A DNA stretch of 64,000 nt. Source: Axinella damicornis. Lineage: Eukaryota; Porifera; Demospongiae; Axinellida; Axinellidae. The stretch covers positions 2,833,950-2,897,949 of the forward strand of contig OZ007512.1 of the NCBI GenBank assembly GCA_963931865.1, given 5' to 3'. Shown in pieces: positions 25,425-37,388 of the stretch; position 1 is the stretch's first letter; every line of letters starts with the position of its first letter. The position numbers and the translations under genes were made by a program. Below the pieces are notes generated by a model, which did no database searches, was not told where the DNA came from, and saw nothing but the letters and a program-made list of their open reading frames with translations.

Positions 25425-25574
25425 TTAACTCTTTACCAACCATAAGAAACAGCTTAAAGAAGAAAAAACCCTGTATTAAAGTATAACGCCTAGTATTAAA
25501 CCCCCCATATAAATTCTTATGGGCTTATGGGAGCTCATGACGGCTTTTGCAGTCATTGGTTGGTAAAGAGTTAA
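25425..25574. mobile_element. Short piggyBac-like MITE
   Basis: TTAA plus CTCTTTACCAACCA at the left and the exact complement TGGTTGGTAAAGAG plus TTAA at the right. A TTAA at both ends is the hallmark of piggyBac insertion. 150 bp, no coding capacity. Its ends differ from those of the 37-42 kb family. Confidence 0.7.
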
Positions 25575-26067
25575 CATTGGTCACCATGTAGATAAGCTAT
25601 ATACCTCTCTGATTTAGAGAGATGTATACACGTACAGTGAAAAATATGCATGGTCTCCAAAAATTCAGGACTCGATCTCTCATTCACTACGGCCCATACA
25701 AATGTGCCATCATTACACCGTAATCATGCATGACACAATATCTGTTGATTATTAATCAGGTGCTGGCCGACAGTATTGTATCTGTTCCTGCCCAGCCTAC
25801 AGTAGCTGCCCTTGCAATCCAGTATCTCAGTCCCTACAACTAGCATGCCTTGAGAGCTGATGAACTCGATTCAACACTGGAGCTTGCTATACCCAATCCT
25901 CTAATTAAACTGCTCATCAACCCTAGCGTGGGTGGGAGGGGCTGGTATACTGAGACCAGTAGCAGACTACTCCAACACTTGTTGGCAGCAGCAATGTGAT
26001 GTCACATACATTGTGTGTTAATTGGGTTGAGCCATATAAACAAGCTGGTGGAAGCAATACTCTAGCA

Positions 26068-26157
26068 GCCTCGTTCCCAGGCCGTTCTCACCACCAGTAT
26101 ATTTCATCGCTTCGAAGAGATGAAATACTGGTGGTGGGAACGGCCTGGGAACGAGGC
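26068..26157. repeat. 90-bp near-perfect hairpin element
   Basis: GCCTCGTTCCCAGGCCGTTC...CACCACCAGTAT pairs with ATACTGGTGGTGGGAACGGC...GAACGAGGC; the loop is centred on TCGCTTCGAAG. Same TIR family as 22191. Confidence 0.85.
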
Positions 26158-27039
26158 TACATGATCACGGCATCATTCTGAAAAGTATAAGCTCTCACCC
26201 GTTTGTGGTAAGGCTGAGTAAGCTCTCACCCGTTTGTGGTAAGGCTGAGTGTCGTTACCACTCAGTGTATGATTACAGAGAGAGGGGGTACATACACGCA
26301 GAATTCGAACCATGAACTGCAGGGTCTCCTCCAGAACCACTAATTGAATGAACTATACTAAGTCTTGCATGTCAACGGCATCAGGTACAGCGGATGGTGT
26401 CCAGGCAGACATCATCCGCTATAGCAGTTAGTGTCTGCACCCTGGACACTATCAACGAAGGAGGACACAATTTGCTAGCATAATTATCAGGTCCAGAGCA
26501 GACACTATCTGCGGCCGGATAAGATTCGCTGTGACACTGGCCTTACTCCATAGCATGTAGAGATTCTAGTGTGTTTTGAACAAAATCATTTTGTGATGCC
26601 AGTGAACATTGCTGGATGGTATTGCTTCCCTGGAGTGTGATCAGTATAGTACTTGTACACACAGTATGGAGGATATCCTGAGCCGTGCTGGATTGAATAC
26701 AGATCGTTGAATTCAGAACTCATTCCACAACAAAAAATTTTATGTGCCAGTGCCCACTGAATTAGCTACGTACACAAAAATGATAAAATGTTTACTAGCA
26801 GTTCCAAGCAATGAATACACAGTTACTGCTCTTTGTTCCATTATTGTACAGTCAGTGAGTGTAACTGCACTACAGGATAGTAGTCATGTACATACACCAC
26901 ATGTATTCAATGCACGCACACAAACTTCTACATCACCAAATTTGTATTGTCTTGTGACTACAAACGAGGAATGTGTGTTATGTAATGACTTTCTTATCTT
27001 TTGATTGGTAAGTTTGTATGTCTCCTGGTGGTACAGGGT

Positions 27040-30000
27040 CTAGAGAAAGTCCCAAATGAGTATGGTGTCATCTTCTGAGCCACTGACAATCTGGAAATCA
27101 TCAATTTGCAGACCAAATACTCCGGCCGAGTGCTCCTGTGATAAACAAGTCAGTCATCAGTCATGGACATGAAGGTGTAGTAATCGGAGACAGTTTTTGA
27201 TACAATTGAGCCATAAAGCTGCACCCGGCATTCAGTGCAGAAGGATCGTTATCAAGCATTCCCCATCGTGGGACCCTTTGAAGGTGCACTACACAGGCAG
27301 TTTCAGTAGGTTAGTAGGCTTGAACAAAGGAACACTTGATTCCCTACCACCACCAATCCATTGTTTATGGAATGGACGCTACCTCTTGTATTGAACTCTT
27401 CAGACTTAATTGCAAAGTGACTAGTGTTAGTGAAAACAGCAAGGCCAGTGAACATGTTGCCATTCAAGACTATTTGGGCATGCAATTACATGTCAACTCC
27501 TTCAATTACAGAAGCAGTATGAAAGACTGAAAATATAACATGCACCTCACTCCCAACGTCAACATCTCTCAGATTTTAGTATACATGTACTTACAGCTAT
27601 CAAGAGCGCATAACTAGCTATGCGCTCTTGTGGCTATGCAATTGGCTGCATCCTGGTCTGTACAACAGAAAGTACTGCCAAGTGTACTAATGCTTTCCTA
27701 ACAGGGAGTGTAATCATTACTACTAACAGTCATGCATGGGCACTCTCTGAGTTTTGTTGGATGCTGCACACCCTAGGCGACTGTGTGCTGATGCCAGTTT
27801 ATGCTGTGTGGGGAAATTTCAATAAACTTGGACCCTAAGGAGTTAACAAGTTCACTAATGCAACAAGTGTACTAATGCTTACCGTTGACAAGAGTACGCT
27901 TACCTCAAATGTTTGAAGGCAGAAAGTGTCAGCCTGCGATTGTGGGTCCAACGCTGCCTGGAAATCCCACACCTTTATTGTTCTGCAGGAAGGAGGTGGC
28001 ATTAGAATGAGGTCTACTGTGGAAGTGGGTGTGGTCTGTGGTAGTCACAGTCACAGCTAGCCTGGTTCCCAAAGCAGAAGATTTGTCAACTTTCACATGT
28101 CTCATGACCAGCACTTCTGAAACTTGCATACACAATAATATTATTGCGGAATGAAAATATTCCAGCTGAATGAACACTATATTGTCATTGTGACATTGTT
28201 GACTTGTTATCAGCACTAGCCGTTTACTTGTCAAGGACTGAAGGGGTTTGCTGAGTGCAAGCTAAACTACGTGATAATCAAATGGCAAAACAGCTTCTGG
28301 AACTTGCATGTGCAATATCAATAATTCATTGTAGTTCATGCCCCTCCAACCATCACATGAACAAGCAATACAATTATGCATGTTTGAATATCGGCATTCA
28401 CACCTGTAAATAATAGTTATAGCATAGCAACAATAGCTGTATGCAAGATATTGGCTGCAGTGACGCAAGTCTGAGGGCTTTACATCTGCAGTGCCTATAT
28501 CTGGCATGTAGCCCGCATTGCCATACTATAACTAATTTATTGCATGCGCCTGATTGGACTGTTTGCTTCGTGATGTGTTGCTAAGTGATGATGTCACAGC
28601 TGTGCCATATGTGGCACACCTGAGCCTTTGAACTTGTAGGGTATCATGCAATAACCCTCATTACAGTTCTAAGTACAACATCCACCTTGTGACAAGATGT
28701 GTCACTCAGAACACCCCTGAGAACACCAGACCCTCTTTTCACATGAGTGGGAGGGTCTGGGCATGAGACAATAATTCTGAATATTTCCAGCACATTCCTA
28801 CTTCACTTACCGATCATAACTGCCACTGACAATTCTCCTGTCATCAAATCTGATACAGCTGCAGCAGAAAAGATTGATTGCATGGGTTCATTCTTGATAT
28901 TCTGATCGATCAAGGTGGTCAACTACTGTAGTCTCTCACGTAGGGGGGAACACTATGACAGCCTTATAAGTTTGTTCACCGGGTTAAAGATCACTTCAAG
29001 CTGGCTTTTGCAAACTATTAGAATATGCACCGACTGAACTACTGTATAGGAAGGGTTTTTCTCCAGGTTCTCTGGTTTCCCTTCCCAGGAGAAGCTCTAA
29101 ACAAGCCATTAGTGCTTTCTGCTAATCCTGCCCATTTGGGAAAAATGTTCCTAAAGAAAAAGAAAAAAAAAGTATTAAATTATACAGCACACGTGTAGCT
29201 GAGCTGAGATATTCTATAAAACGCTCACCAGGGGGCAATAAAATGAGTCAACCTACCCAATGTAGGAACTTTGGGGTTGGGAGGCATATTTATTTGAAGT
29301 GGGCATATTAGCGGGCCCAAGACTACGGACATATGAGACGAGGGAATTGCATTGTGGTCTACTGTATATCTGCCTGCCGGATGGAGTGATCTAGGCACTT
29401 TATGTTCATTACTATTCAATGGGTAAGACTCAGTTCACATGTGGATGTAGTGGCATAACTTTGGAGATTGATCCTTCTAGTTTGGGGACAGGTGGGATAC
29501 AGGACTTTTAAGGGACTCTTGTTACTAACCAGCTAAAGTAGGGAGAAGTTGTGGGGGGGAGATCAACTGAGGGTGGGGGAGGAAGGGGAGAGGGGGAGGA
29601 AGGGGAGAGGAGGAAGGTACGCGATGTGTTTTTAAAACTGATTTAGAACGTTTTTCTGATGTGTTGGCAGTGCAGCTTTGCTGCAAATTGGAACCCAAGA
29701 ATTGGAATGTTCCTTTCGAAGATGCGGAAGGCTTCTCTTGAAGAGTGCTGACTTTGTACGTACGAACCTGAGTTTCCGATAAATGGTGCAGCTTCGCTGA
29801 CAAATCTTCGGAGCTGTGTTTAGGCCTTCCATAGCTGCGTTTGCCACATAAATCCAGAGCCATGCGAAAGTGGTTCTGCAAAACCCCACCCAAGCAGCAA
29901 ACTGCAAACTGCAAACCATAAAAACAAATATATCCACAAGGCATCAAGTGGCATTCCCTTCTTTGCTTCAGGTAGTCTTGAAGCAATATCCAAGCTTGCA

Positions 30001-33000
30001 GGTATACATTATAGCTAAGTACAAATTTAGTACAAAATTAGAGCCTATCCACACATTCAAGAACACACCAACTCATTTTAGGGGTAGAGCTGAGTCGACT
30101 CCTAGGAGAGGAAGAAAATCTCTCTTATGGAAATGGTGGAATTTGAGCCTTATCTACAATCATGGTATGTCATTAAGCATGCAGGTATACATTAGAAGTG
30201 TAATGGCAAATTTAGTGCAAACTTAGTGCCTATTGACACAAGTGGCATGTAGTTTACCTGACAGCGTCATCGTGTCCCTCCAGTATCTTCAAACAAGCTC
30301 CACGCTCAATGTCCCATATTCTGGAAAGGAGATGCATAATACATTTGGGCTCAGCAGACATTTAAAATTGTTGGTCCACTTGAAACCATTCAAACAGGAA
30401 GATACAGTACACTAAACCTGCTGCCCTTTTAAATTTCTACCAGGTGGTCAATCAAGAGCAGACCTGATGGTAAAATCGTAAGACCCACTGACGACGTGGT
30501 TGTCCCTGTACTGTAGACACATGACCGGTCCACTGTGACCACACAGAGTGTGGACCAAATCACAGGTAGAGGTTCGCCAGACCTACAGGGAAGAGGGAAG
30601 AGGAATGAACATGAATCAAGGAATTTGCACTCTGAAAATACCTGTGGTGACTGCATGTTTATCGTTATCTCCGCAACACCCCTCAACACACATGAAAACA
30701 GAATGCAACATACGGGTAAGAAATTAGCATTTCTAACCTAACACAAGCTCCTCTCCCTCTCCTCACTTCCCCCTCTGTCCCTTCCTCCCTCTGTCCCCCC
30801 TGACCTTCTACCACACATATGTACATTGATAGTTCTGTCCGCAGAGCCTGAGACGATGTACTTTTCATCAAAGTCAACTGCATAGACAGTTCCCGTGTGT
30901 CCCTTCAACACCTTCTTCAGAATAATGTCCGTGGGAGAAATCACGTCCCACACTACAATTGTATGATCCTGTAGCTACATGTGTGTGTAATGAAACATTG
31001 AAGGTACACAACATGAAAGAGGTCCAGGCACAATAAACAGTCTCAATCTGTGCATCACTGCTGAAATGGCTATTCAATGAAAGTATCGTGAAATACTGAG
31101 CACGTGCTACACTACACCCACAAGACCATGTGCCCTGGTCACTGATTGGACTACAGTGTGTGCTGGACAGAGCACACACATACACATCATAGGCTTCATT
31201 ATCTACAGTTGTATACGTATAAATTATGCTCAAAGGCGTAATTGCATGGATCCAAGTGCACACCACTTCATCACTGTAGTGGATATTGCACCCTGAGCAA
31301 GCCAGCGTCAGCACATAGCTAGCTCTTAAATTTCACAGCCTATATTGACCAATTAAATTTTGAAACACAGTACTGCTCATGCATTCTGATGTCCACATGT
31401 GCAGTAAGATGGTACTCTTACAGTTCGTCATGAGTACGGATGGACACTATATCTGAAGTCTATGCTGTTAGATCCACAGAGACCACTCCTCCAAGGTAGC
31501 CTGGTTCCCAGGTCTCATAGGAAAAATTGAAAAGGGGGCTGGTAGCACTTCTGTATAATATGTCACACACATTTTGGAGGCACTAATCAGATTGCAGAGC
31601 GGAACACGCAGATCATGATCCCGAGACCAAACACGTCTAGTAGTCCATATCAGCATAAAACAGACCATCATAGAGCTACTTGAGACTGTGGCATCCTCTC
31701 TTTATCGCACGTGAAGAAGTGCTATCACATTTTCGGAAGATCGCTAGACGAGCCAAATCGAAGAATGCTATTTGCACGTGCGGGTCATCATTCACAATAA
31801 ACTTCCTGATCATCTGTCAGCACCAGCTGGAGTCATGATCAACCGATCCAATCAGAAACAATGCTCTCTCTGGCTCCATACTAGTCTTTGCGACAGTGAT
31901 ACGAAATGAGGTGTCCTGTAGATGACACACAGGACGTGTACATGCAGCGCAGGCACATTTAGCATGGAAGTGCTACCATGCAGGCCCATTTTCAATATTT
32001 CATATGGGGATTGGAGTGAGGCTGTTTCAAACTGTATCGATCCTCACAGTTGATATCTACTAAGGGGGTATAGGCACCTCATGCATAGTATAGGTGGAAG
32101 CAAACCATTTGAGGAGTACAATGTCATGTATAACAGGTACACTATGCACAGTACCCTGGAGCCGGTGACCATGGTGTCGGAGTTGAATCTCAAGCAGAAT
32201 ACCCGGTCACTGTGGTGGTCTAGTCTGTTCACCAGCGAACCATCATTCACATCCCACACCCTGCAAGAAGGGAAGTGCATATGAAACTTTCCACCATAAG
32301 AGGTAGCCTTCCAGACTTCACTTGGAAGAACTCTCTTGAAATTGCAAGGTCATCTTGCTGCACCGTACATGTTTGGCCAGCCATTTAATATTTTGTGGAT
32401 TCAAATTGCCAGGCTAAAACCATTGCCTAAGTTTGGCCGTCTGTATTCGGTGGACTGGACTCGGGGCTGGACTTGGGACTGGACTGTGGGACTGGATTCA
32501 CAGAAAGTTGCGCTCGTCATTTCTGAAAGCCAGAAAACAGGAAATTGCGGAACGGCACTATATAGCTAATAGCTTACCAAGTACGCGAGGTGTACCAACA
32601 CAGCTGTCACAGCCTGCCGTGGTCCTACCATGCAAAACCAGCTCGACTTCGTTTCGGTACGAATTCGTCCATGATCTGATGACGACTTCAAGGAACACAT
32701 GGCAGTCATTGCTAGCAAACTCTCGTATACCAAGTGGTACAACCATTTCGCAGCTTCTTGAACTGTTTCTATACATGCTGCTGCCAAGTTTGGCTGGCAC
32801 TTCCGTTCCTGCTTTCCGCCTGCCTGTGCTGTAGGCTTATAATTATTCATTGTTCTTGTCCCCAGACCATTTCAGTCTGGGAACAAGCCAGTTCAGTGCA
32901 TCGTTGGCGCACACGCTCTGACAGAAAGGGCTGCTGGAACGGCTGATATCGAGTCGTGGTCGGCTACCTCGAATGTCATTCATGTCATGTAAGTATTTAG

Positions 33001-35640
33001 TCCAGTCCCACAGTCCAGTCCCGAGTCCAGTCCACCGAATACAGACGGCCCCAAAGTTTCCTGGTTAACCGTAGTGTATACGGATAGTAGGTAGGGCCGG
33101 GAGTATATCAACTTAGCAAAGCCAGCAAGATGCACTTCTGTGGGGAGGGTGCCGAACAACGACTGGCTTGCTGAGCTCGACCACTAGGTCAATAGTGTAT
33201 AGTAGGTGGGAGTACATGTAGTCAGAGTCTGCCAAAGTTCGTGACTGAGATGCAATAATAATAAATCACACAGCGTTTCCACCTCAAGGTGTCACACTCC
33301 CATTCCCTCAACTGTCACACTCCCATTCCCTCAACTGTCGCACTCCCATTCCCTCAACTGTCACACTCCCATTCCTTCAACTGTCACACACCCATTCCCT
33401 CAACTGTCACACACCCATTCCCTCAACTGTCACACTTCCATTCCCTCAACTGTCACACTCCCATTCCCTCAACTGTCACACTCCCATTCCCTCAACTGTC
33501 ACACTCCCATTCCCTCAACTGTCACACTCCCATTCCCTCAACTGTCACACTCCCATTCCCTCAACTGTCACACTCCCATTCCCTCAACTGTCACACTCCC
33601 ATTCCCTCAACTGTCACACTCCCATTCCCTCAACTGTCACACTCCCACTCCATCAACTGTCACACTCCCACTCCCTCAACTGTCACACTCCCATTCCCTC
33701 AACTGTCACACTCCCATTCCCTCAACTGTCACACTCCCACTCCCTCAACTGTCACACTCCCATTCCCTCAACTGTCACACTCCCATTCCCTCAACTGCCA
33801 CACTCCCATTCCCTCAACTGCCACACTCCCATTCCCTCAACTGTCCCATTCCCTCAACTGTCACACTCCCATTCCCTCAACTGTCACACTCCCCTCACCA
33901 CCACACCATCACACCCTCACCCATCACACCTCACCCATCACTGTACCTGATGGTGGAATCAGATGATCCAGTAACGATGACTCTGTCATCATACTGCAGG
34001 CACATCACCCACCCAGTGTGACCCCGCAGCACTGTGGTGCAGCTGAGAGACTTGCGGTCCCAGATCTGTAGTGAGTGAAGGGGGAGGTCAAGGTAAGGTT
34101 GTCATACCATAGATTAAACCTCACATTGTGGCAGCGTGTTGCTACCTAGGCAGCAGAACAATTGTTCACATCCTTCTCTTGTATTATACGGTACACGGTG
34201 CTACCAAGGTAGCAGAAGATTATTGATTTAACCCTTTAACAACCAATGACTGTAAAACCTGACATCACAATTGAAGTACGTAGGTTTTTTGTGTCTTGAC
34301 CACGAGGGGTTTACCGCAATGATGCGTATATAACGAGGGACTGGAGAAAGCAGAGCTAATTTAAACAGGTCCCCCAGGGCCGACAGGTTAATGTCCCCTC
34401 TGAAGGGCACTCTTCCTACCTTGTGCGGCCTCCAATTCCGGTGTTCAAGGCTGACTTTTCAGCTAGAGCATTCTTAGCATTGTGCACTTAGGATGGCTGA
34501 GTGCAGCACCATGTGCAGATTGGAGGAAAATCTGAGGAACGCAGACCTCCAATGTAGACTGGCTGATAGAGTTAAATATCTTGGAATCACATAATGATAA
34601 TACTGAAACAGAAACAACATTTTCAAATCAACAGACCGGCTATTACGATCTTATAAAGTTAACACACCTGAACATTACACTCTACTGGCACAAATTCAAT
34701 GCGCAACTCTGTAGTTGTGCATTGTCCTGCAGTGCACACACATGCATACCTTGATGGTGCTGTCCCGGTGCGTGCTGACTATCTTTTCATTGTCATACTG
34801 GAGGCAGTGGACTCCCTTGTCTATCTCACTGTGGCACTCAATACGGGTCAGCGTGTGGTGTCCGCTCTTCCAGTTCAACTGCAAATTCTGTTGACAAGAG
34901 TCAAGTTACGTTACTCAGTACTATGCTCCTCCCCCCCCCCCCCCCCCCCCCCCCCCCACGTATCTACCCTCTTCATTTCCCACTTCATCCCCTGCATGCT
35001 CAGCCCTTTCCCTCCACTATCCTCTTCCATCCTCCTTCCCTCTCTCCCACAGTTCCACCTCCATCGCTCCTTCCCCTCCCACTTCTTCCCACTCTCCCCT
35101 CTCTCCCCCATTCCACTCTCTCTCTCCACCCTCCCAACTCCTTTCTTCCTCCTTCTATCTCTCACAACCCACAACTGCCCTACTTTCATACAACTATAGA
35201 AATCAGAGCATGCACTATGAACTCACATCGATATCCCTGATGATGTTGGGGTAGAGCTGTCTGTAGAACTCATGTGTCACCCCTTCTGAGGGAGTAACAC
35301 GATGGAAGAGGTATTTGCCCCTACAGAGAGTAGGGAGAGGTAACATGAAAACATTCATGCTCAAAAACATATCCCAAAATCCTTTTCCTCCTCATCCATT
35401 CTTACTCCGGTCTGCCCTCTCTTATCCCTCTCCCTTCTCCCCTCACTCACCATCCTCTTCTCTCAGACAGCCCCCTCCACACAGGGTCGGATCCCACATT
35501 CTTCTGGATCAGCTTCTTCCACAGCAGATCTCTAGCAATGACCTGGTACCAGTCGCTACACACTAGCTCTGCACGGCACAGTGATAGTGCGTCATTAAGG
35601 TAGGACAGGATCTTGATGTTGTAGGCTATGAGGTGGAAGC
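27040..35640 (-). CDS. BTRC-like: Beta-TrCP-like F-box/WD40 protein, copy B
   Basis: Exons, minus strand: 35451-35640 (F-box), 35227-35320, 34750-34878, 33947-34065, 32155-32260, 30825-30968, 30464-30582, 30258-30320, 28811-28858, 27904-27982, 27040-27135. All are in frame. The F-box reads [20 protein letters not shown] and has two residues more than copy A (NIKILSYL). The seven WD blades match beta-TrCP, including [12 protein letters not shown]. Differences from A concentrate in blade-top loops (HTGWVMC, HSGPVMC, HDDAVSC, HSAGVFG). A 2-bp insertion gives WDFL-stop right after blade 7, removing the tail seen in C and D; human proteins also extend only a little past this point, so the propeller is complete. 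The WD4 donor is AAT|GTACAT. The 5' end is unresolved: the exon found in A is not recognisable here, and a candidate first exon lies at 36136-36159. Confidence 0.8.
32435..33050. mobile_element. 616-bp MITE with 9-bp target duplication in copy B
   Basis: Ends GGCCGTCTGTATTCGGTGGA and its exact complement, extending about 50 bp with repeated GGACTGGACT motifs. Flanked by CCTAAGTTT and CCAAAGTTT; copy C has the uninterrupted site (CCATTGCCAAAGTTCCC near 50540). TIR length and 9-bp duplication suggest a Mutator-like element. The frame 32433-32834 has no known domain. Confidence 0.75.
33288..33897. repeat. 23-bp minisatellite in copy B intron, about 26 units
   Basis: Head-to-tail copies of CACACTCCCATTCCCTCAAC plus TGT, with scattered variants (CTGCC, CACTCC for CATTCC). 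An expansion of the array with 6 units in A and 3 in C. Produces a long open frame that is an artefact of the repeat. Confidence 0.95.
34930..34957. repeat. Poly-C tract, copy B
   Basis: About 28 C upstream (in gene sense) of the blade 1 exon, equivalent to 13655 in A. Confidence 0.9.
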
Positions 35641-35648
35641 CTGTGACT

Positions 35649-35649
<1 letters not shown>

Positions 35650-35693
<44 letters not shown>

Positions 35694-35707
35694 GTGTGTG
35701 TGTGTGC

Positions 35708-35752
<45 letters not shown>
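35650..35752. repeat. (GT)n microsatellite beside the F-box acceptor, copy B
   Basis: About 103 bp of mostly GT with GCGTGTGA interruptions; on the gene strand (CA)n ends about 9 nt before the F-box exon. Confidence 0.9.
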
Positions 35753-35755
<3 letters not shown>

Positions 35756-36135
35756 GGAACTAACAAGGCTACAGTTGCTTTTATGGTTCAGAAATACTGC
35801 AGGGACATGTAATACATATTTGTCAACATTTCATCAGAGAGGGATCATTGGTAGCCATCACACAGGTGTGCCCACTGTGTCTTGCTACAGTACAACACAC
35901 TTATCATTGTACACGCACACGTGTTGTTGCCCCTCTTAGGTGATTGTGACTTCCTACATTCTGCACAGCATCACCATGACAACCCGAACCTGTTTGATGT
36001 TCCTAGTAATACAAGAGCACTACTACAGAAAGACTGAAGGCCTAACCTGATGTTACACGGAACAAGGTGGGAACGTCAGTCCTGGTCCAAATTAATCTGT
36101 TGTTGCAGACTCACTCAGCTATTAATACGACTTAC

Positions 36136-36159
36136 CTTCAGAGTCCGTGTTTTAGTCAT
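36136..36159 (-). CDS. Candidate first coding exon of copy B
   Basis: ATG followed by seven codons (MTKTRTLK) and a strong donor AAG|GTAAGTC. Copy C has the same exon (56951-56974) with one residue changed. It ends in phase 0 whereas the F-box exon needs one preceding base, so another exon must lie between, and none with an open frame was found. Could be a first exon of a chimeric transcript or chance. Confidence 0.3.
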
Positions 36160-36191
36160 GTCCACATATGTACCGGTAGACCCGTTGCAGC

Positions 36192-36199
36192 TGACGTCA
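36192..36199. promoter_or_regulatory. CRE-like site upstream of copy B candidate start
   Basis: Perfect TGACGTCA about 33 bp upstream of the MTKTRT start on the minus strand, next to a CCAAT box (ATTGG on plus at about 36203). The CRE is conserved at 57010-57017 upstream of copy C, where the CCAAT is lost. Confidence 0.4.
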
Positions 36200-36227
36200 T
36201 CAATTGGAGAATATGGAAAAGGAGACG

Positions 36228-36238
36228 AACATGGCGGC
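36228..36238. promoter_or_regulatory. YY1-like motif upstream of copy B
   Basis: AACATGGCGGC fits the YY1 core ATGGCGGC and is kept at 57046-57056. A second, better motif in copy C (AAGATGGCGGCTTCCGG, 57256-57272) combines YY1 with an ETS-type CTTCCGG; in copy B it has decayed (about 36442-36458). Confidence 0.3.
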
Positions 36239-36599
36239 TATTTAGCGTTTTTGGAGATAGCAGCTTCTATGGCGATCTCGGTAAACACAATCGTGCACCA
36301 ACAATGCTTCTAGTAGCTATGTGTTGAATCTGACGAAATATGATTGCTACGAAGGCTATTAAAGCTATATAAACGCTTACCAGTGACGCAGGACATGTTT
36401 TGATCGATACTGCATATAAAGCCAATGTATTTCGGTACACCAAGATGGTGGATTCCGGATAGTATACAGAAATTCCACGGAAAATGTGACATAACTGCAA
36501 CAGGTCTATACCCAACACTAACCACACCCAACCTATCATAAATTATTGCATATTTAGCTGTGCTTAGCCTCGTTTCCATGGCAGGCCCCCACCCAAAGC

Positions 36600-37365
36600 T
36601 AGTCTCGTGCCCAGACCCTCCTCGCACGTGCAGGAAAGAGGGTCTGGTTACACAAGTCCAAATCCTTGGGCTCGCTTCAGAGTTTGAAAGCGGCCAATGA
36701 AATTGCAAAGCGGCGTTTATTAGAATAATTTGGTAGCGGAGGAATGTAGTCATCAGCAATAATGGAGTCTCAGCTAAACGGTGTGTGTCAAGCGTCTTCG
36801 CGAAAGGTTCCCTGTTGAAGTGGTAAAAGCAGCGGTGTTGTTTGGAGTACAGGCATTAGGCTACGATGAACCCACGGAGGAACAAATGCACATTCTGCGA
36901 GCATTTTTTTGTTGGAAGTGATGTTTCTCCGGCTGTCTTCCTACCGGGAGTGGAAAGTATCTGTGCTATGCTGCCTTACCGTCAGCTTTTGGATACCTAC
37001 GATCTGTTGGAAGTCTTTCTGGCACACATAGTACTCGGCATCGGGCACGGTCTTCTCTTGAAAGAAGGATCCATGAACTCGCCAACGAATCTCCGAACAG
37101 CTTCGTTTGTAAGTTTGCACGGGTTGAGCTTTCTGCGCTGTTTCACTGCTACAAGTATTATTTTTGTCTCGCAGATGCCGCAGCGAATACATGCACGACT
37201 TTCAGCCATAATTTGGCCGTACTGTGTGTGATGATGAGATTCATGTTTCATTTAGCATTTTTGCACCTACAATTACAAGGCTTCGGCACTTCCGCTAAGC
37301 CCAAGAATTCGGGCTTGTGTAGCCAGACCCTCTCCCGCTAGGGGTGGGGTCTGGGCACGAGACTA
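36600..37365. mobile_element. TIR element, TAGTCTCGTGCCCAGACC ends
   Basis: Left end TAGTCTCGTGCCCAGACCCT and right end GGTCTGGGCACGAGACTA are inverted repeats. The internal plus frame 36866-37231 shows no recognised domain. The right end overlaps the start of the next element. Confidence 0.6.
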
Positions 37366-37388
37366 CCGTAGATCCGGAAATTTTCGCG

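Larger units (their letters stand above)
24600..27039. other. Intergenic DNA downstream of copy B
   Basis: No gene supported. Contains the inverted partner of the 17.8-kb repeat (25010-25095), a piggyBac-like MITE (25425-25574), a long hairpin (26068-26157), and from about 26.8 kb the 3' flank shared with the other copies. A directly repeated 34-bp unit (AGCTCTCACCCGTTTGTGGT...) occurs near 26190 and 26220. Confidence 0.4.

Noticed and set aside
27929..28234. Minus frame with [15 protein letters not shown] overlapping the copy B AALDP exon
   Set aside because: Out-of-frame shadow of the real exon 27904-27982.
33289..33966. 225-codon plus-strand open frame
   Set aside because: Pure translation of the 23-bp minisatellite; 23 is not a multiple of three, so all frames repeat the same peptide series and stay open.
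36866..37231. Plus frame of 121 codons with CTFCEHFF
   Set aside because: Inside a TIR element, no recognised domain, and heavily overlapped by antisense frames; could not be supported as a gene.
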